Below are positions 44,331 through 46,755 of a DNA stretch of 46,755 nucleotides, in pieces (position 1 is the first letter of the stretch; each line of letters begins with the position of its first letter). The notes under the pieces were generated by a model. That model was not told the origin of the DNA and did no database searches. It worked only from the letters and a program-made list of their open reading frames with translations. The stretch is from a virus. The stretch is taken from positions 1-46,755 of IMG/VR virus record IMGVR_UViG_3300032278_004247, one strand, 5' to 3'. Made by a program: the position numbers and the translations under genes.

Positions 44331-44652
44331 GCGCACAGACCGCGAGCTGCTGGCAACGGCTGGGCCATGGCGAGCCCGGCGGTGCTACCGGCAGACAGAC
44401 GATCCCGGCACCACCATCTGCCATTTTAGCGGCTGGGGCGTGTTCTCCGATGTCGATCATCACGGCGACCCGGAGGCCGACGCCCAGCTAATAGCCGCAG
44501 CGCCCGCGATGCTGGACGCCCTGAAAACGGCGCTGCGCGTTATCCGCGACCCTGAATCGCCAATCACCGATACCCTGTGGGCCAGCGGCCATGAAACGCT
44601 GGTAGACGCCATCGCCTACGCTGCCGCCATGGCAGAGGGAGGGGAGCAGTGA
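44323..44652 (+). CDS. Hypothetical phage protein (ead/Ea22-like C-terminal motif)
   Basis: This 109-aa protein contains TDRELLATAGPWRARRCYRQ, then GDPEADAQLIAAAPAMLDAL and KTALRVIRDPES. The motif 'DA.LIAAAP.ML.AL' recurs in phage Ead/Ea22-type proteins of lambda's left operon. The start at 44323 is inside the preceding gene's last codons. Unknown role. Confidence 0.7.
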   Translation: MNERTDRELLATAGPWRARRCYRQTDDPGTTICHFSGWGVFSDVDHHGDPEADAQLIAAAPAMLDALKTALRVIRDPESPITDTLWASGHETLVDAIAYAAAMAEGGEQ

Positions 44653-44849
44653 AGGGCGATCAGACTTCAGCGAACAACCCATGGCCAAGCCGACTATGGT
44701 TGGTCGGAGAAACCCACGAAAAGCGCCGGTCTTCCGCGAAGGAGCCCGGCTCCGTGGCATACGTCAGGGCTGACGAGTACGACGAACTGCTGGCGTGGGT
44801 CGAAGCGAACATGCCGGAGCCCCACCAGGGGCGTGGGGGTGGCGAGTGA
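44649..44849 (+). CDS. Small hypothetical protein
   Basis: This 66-aa protein reads from a GTG at 44649 that overlaps the previous stop (GTGA). It contains VAYVRADEYDELLAWVEANM, a common 'Y.RAD..DEL' helix of phage early proteins. No function assigned. Confidence 0.55.
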   Translation: MKGDQTSANNPWPSRLWLVGETHEKRRSSAKEPGSVAYVRADEYDELLAWVEANMPEPHQGRGGGE

Positions 44850-45193
44850 GTGAGATGCCATCAGCGTTCAATGAGACATATCGCACTGCCAGGAAAGAGC
44901 ATCGCTGCTGCGAATGTCGGAGCACAATCCGGGCCGGAGAGCGCTATCGCTATGTGTCCGGCGTCTGGGATGGCCAGGGGTGCAGCTTCAAGCAATGCGG
45001 CGACTGCGCCGAGCTTAGCGTCGCATTTACCACCGAAGCTGCATACCCGGAGGAGGCGCCGGGGCTGGGAATGCTCGCGGGGTTCATCACCGACGGCGAC
45101 GAATGGCGCTATATCGATGAATCCCACCTGCATCGGCTGGGCCTCAGTTGGTGTCTGGAAGAAAGGGCCGCCCAGCGCGGCAGGGAGGAGTGA
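44846..45193 (+). CDS. Cysteine-rich phage protein
   Basis: This 115-aa protein has TYRTARKEHRCCECRSTIRA, GERYRYVSGVWDGQGCSFKQ and CGDC, a conserved phage zinc-binding family (the pattern A.K.H.C.EC...I..G..Y....G.WD.......C..C). The start is GTG at 44846 with GGGGGT 6 nt upstream and GTGA overlap; an ATG at 44855 is an alternative. The rest (ITDGDEWRYIDESHLHRLGL) is helical. Confidence 0.7.
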   Translation: MSEMPSAFNETYRTARKEHRCCECRSTIRAGERYRYVSGVWDGQGCSFKQCGDCAELSVAFTTEAAYPEEAPGLGMLAGFITDGDEWRYIDESHLHRLGLSWCLEERAAQRGREE

Positions 45194-45450
45194 TGGGCAA
45201 ATATCTGGACCTGGACGACGCAGCCGCCGGCAACCCGGTGGCCGAAAGGGAACTGGCGGAGATGCGGGAGCGCATGGCAGCCCTGGAAACAGCGCTCGCC
45301 AAAGCCGCCGACATGCTCGAAATCTACGCCGTCAAGGTGGATGGCGAATGGGGCGATTGCCGGGATGCCGGCCAGCTTTATGCCGATGGCGAAATGCCGG
45401 AGGCACTGACGGAGGCCCGTGCCCTGCTCACCCAGGAGGAAGGAGGCTGA
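45193..45450 (+). CDS. Hypothetical protein with coiled coil
   Basis: This 85-aa protein begins MGKYLDLDDAAAGNPVAERE. It has a coiled coil, LAEMRERMAALETALAKAAD, then a short acidic C-terminal part. TGATG overlap sets the start. Unknown role; lies directly before the excisionase-like gene. Confidence 0.6.
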   Translation: MGKYLDLDDAAAGNPVAERELAEMRERMAALETALAKAADMLEIYAVKVDGEWGDCRDAGQLYADGEMPEALTEARALLTQEEGG

Positions 45451-45451
45451 A

Positions 45452-45664
45452 ATGCTCCAGCGAGAACTGATCAACATTGGCGAGTTCCAGCGGCGGGTCT
45501 GGGGTGAGAACGGCACCCCGCTCACCGCCCAGGCGATCCGGAACCAGCTCAAGCGCGGCGACCTGCCCGGGCAGCAGGTGGGCAAGCTCTGGTTTGTGGA
45601 CTGGACGGCGTACCAGCGCCAGACTGGCGATGAATTGGTCGATGCGGTACTGAGGGCAGGATAA
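45452..45664 (+). CDS. xis: Excisionase-like DNA-binding protein
   Basis: This 70-aa protein has a MerR/Xis-type winged-helix: MLQRELINIGEFQRRVWGEN, GTPLTAQAIRNQLKRGDLPG, then QQVGKLWFVDWTAYQRQTGD. The layout (helix-turn-helix plus 'wing' ending in a W.V....Y) fits excisionases, which bend attachment-site DNA and turn integrase towards excision. AAGGAGG lies 8 nt before the ATG at 45452, and the stop overlaps the integrase start (TAATG). Confidence 0.82.
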   Translation: MLQRELINIGEFQRRVWGENGTPLTAQAIRNQLKRGDLPGQQVGKLWFVDWTAYQRQTGDELVDAVLRAG

Positions 45665-46755
45665 TGGCGCCAAGGCCCAGGAAGAAGCGAAACAGCGGAT
45701 TGCCGCCGAACCTCTATGCGAACGGGCGGGCGTTCAAATACCGCCGGCCGGACACGGGGACATGGCACGGCATGGGCGTAGATCGCGCCAAGGCTGTCGC
45801 CGCGGCGAACCAGCTTAACGGCCTGCTCATGGCCGGCAGCGACTTGGTGGCGGACGTGATGGGCGATTCGGTGAGCCTCAACGGGTTTCTGGACTACTAC
45901 GAGGCCGAAGTGCTGCCCCCGCGCGAACTGGCGCAGGCCACCCTGGACCTATACGCCGTGCGTTTCCGGCAGATCCGGGCGGCGCTGGGCGAGCGTGACA
46001 TCGCCCAGATCACCATCGGCATGGTCGCGGCGTTCCTCGACAGCCTGACGCCCCGGGCGTCGAATCAGGCCCGTGCCATCCTGGCAGACCTGTTTAACTA
46101 CGCAGCCGCCAAAGGCCTGGTGGCGGACAACCCCGCCGAGGCAACGATACCCAGGCCCGAGAAGAAGACGCGGCGCCGGCATACCGTGGCCGGCGTCCAG
46201 GCGATCTATGCCGCCGCCGAACCCTGGTTGCGCAACGCCATGGACCTGGCCCTGCTCACCGCGCAGCGGCGCGAGGACATCCTGGCCATGCGGTTCGATG
46301 ACATCCGGGACGGCGCGCTGCATGTGGCCCAGCACAAGACGCGGCGGGCCAGTGACGCCGGCTGGATTCGCCTACCGATGACTCCGCAACTCAAGGCCCT
46401 GGTGGCGCGGTGCCGGGATGACGTGCCCTCCCCGTTCCTGGTCCACCGGAAGCCGGAGCGGCGGGTGGCGAGCGGCCGGCACTGGACCCAGGTGGATAAC
46501 CGGTATCTGACCCGGGCGTTTAAAGCGGCCAGAGACGCCGCCAACCCCTACCCTGACTGGTCACCGGAGCAACAGCCGGGATTCCATGAGCTGCGCGCCC
46601 TGAGCCTGCACCTGTACAAAAAGGCGGGCAAGGATGGGCAGAAATTGGCCGGGCACAGCACGCGGAAGATGACGAAGAATTACGAGGCGGATCACGAAGA
46701 AGTGGTGTGGACCGAGGCCGTAGCCGACCTGGATTTGAGCGAGATTACCGGCTGA
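45664..46755 (+). CDS. int: Tyrosine recombinase integrase (lambda Int type)
   Basis: This 363-aa site-specific recombinase has all active-site residues visible: R202 in TAQRREDIL, K225 in QHKT, H308 and R311 in FHELR, H331 in AGHST and the nucleophile Y340 in KNYEAD. The N-terminal arm-binding domain (PRPRKKRNSGLPPNLYANGR, then FKYRRPDTGTWHGMGVDRAK) is similar to lambda Int. A SAM-like core-binding domain covers about 65-160. It is complete and ends at the last base of the window. Its attachment core should be the tRNA-Pro(GGG) sequence seen at attL. Confidence 0.95.
   Translation: MAPRPRKKRNSGLPPNLYANGRAFKYRRPDTGTWHGMGVDRAKAVAAANQLNGLLMAGSDLVADVMGDSVSLNGFLDYYEAEVLPPRELAQATLDLYAVRFRQIRAALGERDIAQITIGMVAAFLDSLTPRASNQARAILADLFNYAAAKGLVADNPAEATIPRPEKKTRRRHTVAGVQAIYAAAEPWLRNAMDLALLTAQRREDILAMRFDDIRDGALHVAQHKTRRASDAGWIRLPMTPQLKALVARCRDDVPSPFLVHRKPERRVASGRHWTQVDNRYLTRAFKAARDAANPYPDWSPEQQPGFHELRALSLHLYKKAGKDGQKLAGHSTRKMTKNYEADHEEVVWTEAVADLDLSEITG

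Larger units (their letters stand above)
3127..46755. mobile_element. Temperate siphovirus prophage (right attachment site outside window)
   Basis: The element starts in a truncated tRNA-Pro gene at 3127-3174 and runs to or past the integrase, whose stop codon is the last base of the window. Gene order from right to left is int, xis, recombination genes, pL, cI, cro, cII-like, O/P-like, nin-like genes, Q, lysis, packaging, head, neck, tail, attL. That is a circularly permuted lambdoid map. All essential modules appear intact: packaging, portal, capsid, tail tube, tape measure, spanins and repressor. No broken phage gene was seen, so the prophage may be inducible. Confidence 0.93.

Overview
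The window holds most of a temperate siphovirus prophage in a GC-rich bacterium, most likely a gammaproteobacterium. The evidence for the host is the IS66 insertion, a proteobacterial-type tRNA-Pro(GGG), lambdoid/P22-like regulation and a lambda-type integrase. No gene seen fixes the genus.

Left flank (1-3126). This is chromosomal. The right part of an IS66-family element (tnpC, tnpB, tnpA, all leftward) ends at 2445 with a recognisable terminal repeat and interrupts or abuts a coiled-coil coding remnant. A second decayed gene and a tRNA terminator follow. At 3127-3174 lies the 3' part of a tRNA-Pro(GGG) gene on the minus strand. It is cut in the anticodon stem, which marks the prophage attachment site (attL). 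The restored tRNA should lie just to the right of the window, beyond the integrase, which ends at the last base.

Late region (about 3954-30005, almost all minus strand). Read in transcription order (right to left): antiterminator Q; a late promoter with a palindrome in its spacer and two following terminators; lysis genes (M15 endolysin, holin-like protein, overlapping Rz/Rz1-type spanins, two small membrane proteins); terminase small and large subunits; DUF4055 portal; MuF; scaffold; major capsid; neck genes; tail tube; tail chaperones G and G-T joined by a probable -1 frameshift; tape measure; and tail tip and fibre proteins. Accessory cassettes with their own signals break the late operon at 11722-15273 and 19213-19822.

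The cassette at 12243-14097 is organised like the immI region of phage P22. A divergent pair of ribbon-helix-helix proteins shares an operator region, the Arc-like one precedes an antirepressor, and a strong promoter points antisense across the antirepressor start and ends at a hairpin. The geometry matches the sar antisense RNA. A MUG113/GIY-YIG-type protein is translationally coupled to the antirepressor.

Early and regulatory region (30007-37975). Minus-strand genes comprise cro, a cII-like gene, replication O-like and P-like genes and a set of nin-like genes (DUF1367, Ref-like nuclease, VRR-NUC, DksA/TraR zinc finger) leading to Q. On the plus strand is a CI-type S24 repressor with two downstream genes in the rexAB position. 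Five copies of one 17-bp operator motif lie at pR/pRM (three) and at pL (two), and pRM appears to give a leaderless cI transcript.

Left early operon (37975-46755, plus strand). Many small, overlapping genes of unknown function surround a recombination module (ERF annealing protein, YqaJ exonuclease, SSB, with an HNH endonuclease gene inserted). It ends in an excisionase-like gene and the integrase. Most genes in both early operons overlap by ATGA, GTGA, TGATG or TAATG junctions, indicating translational coupling.
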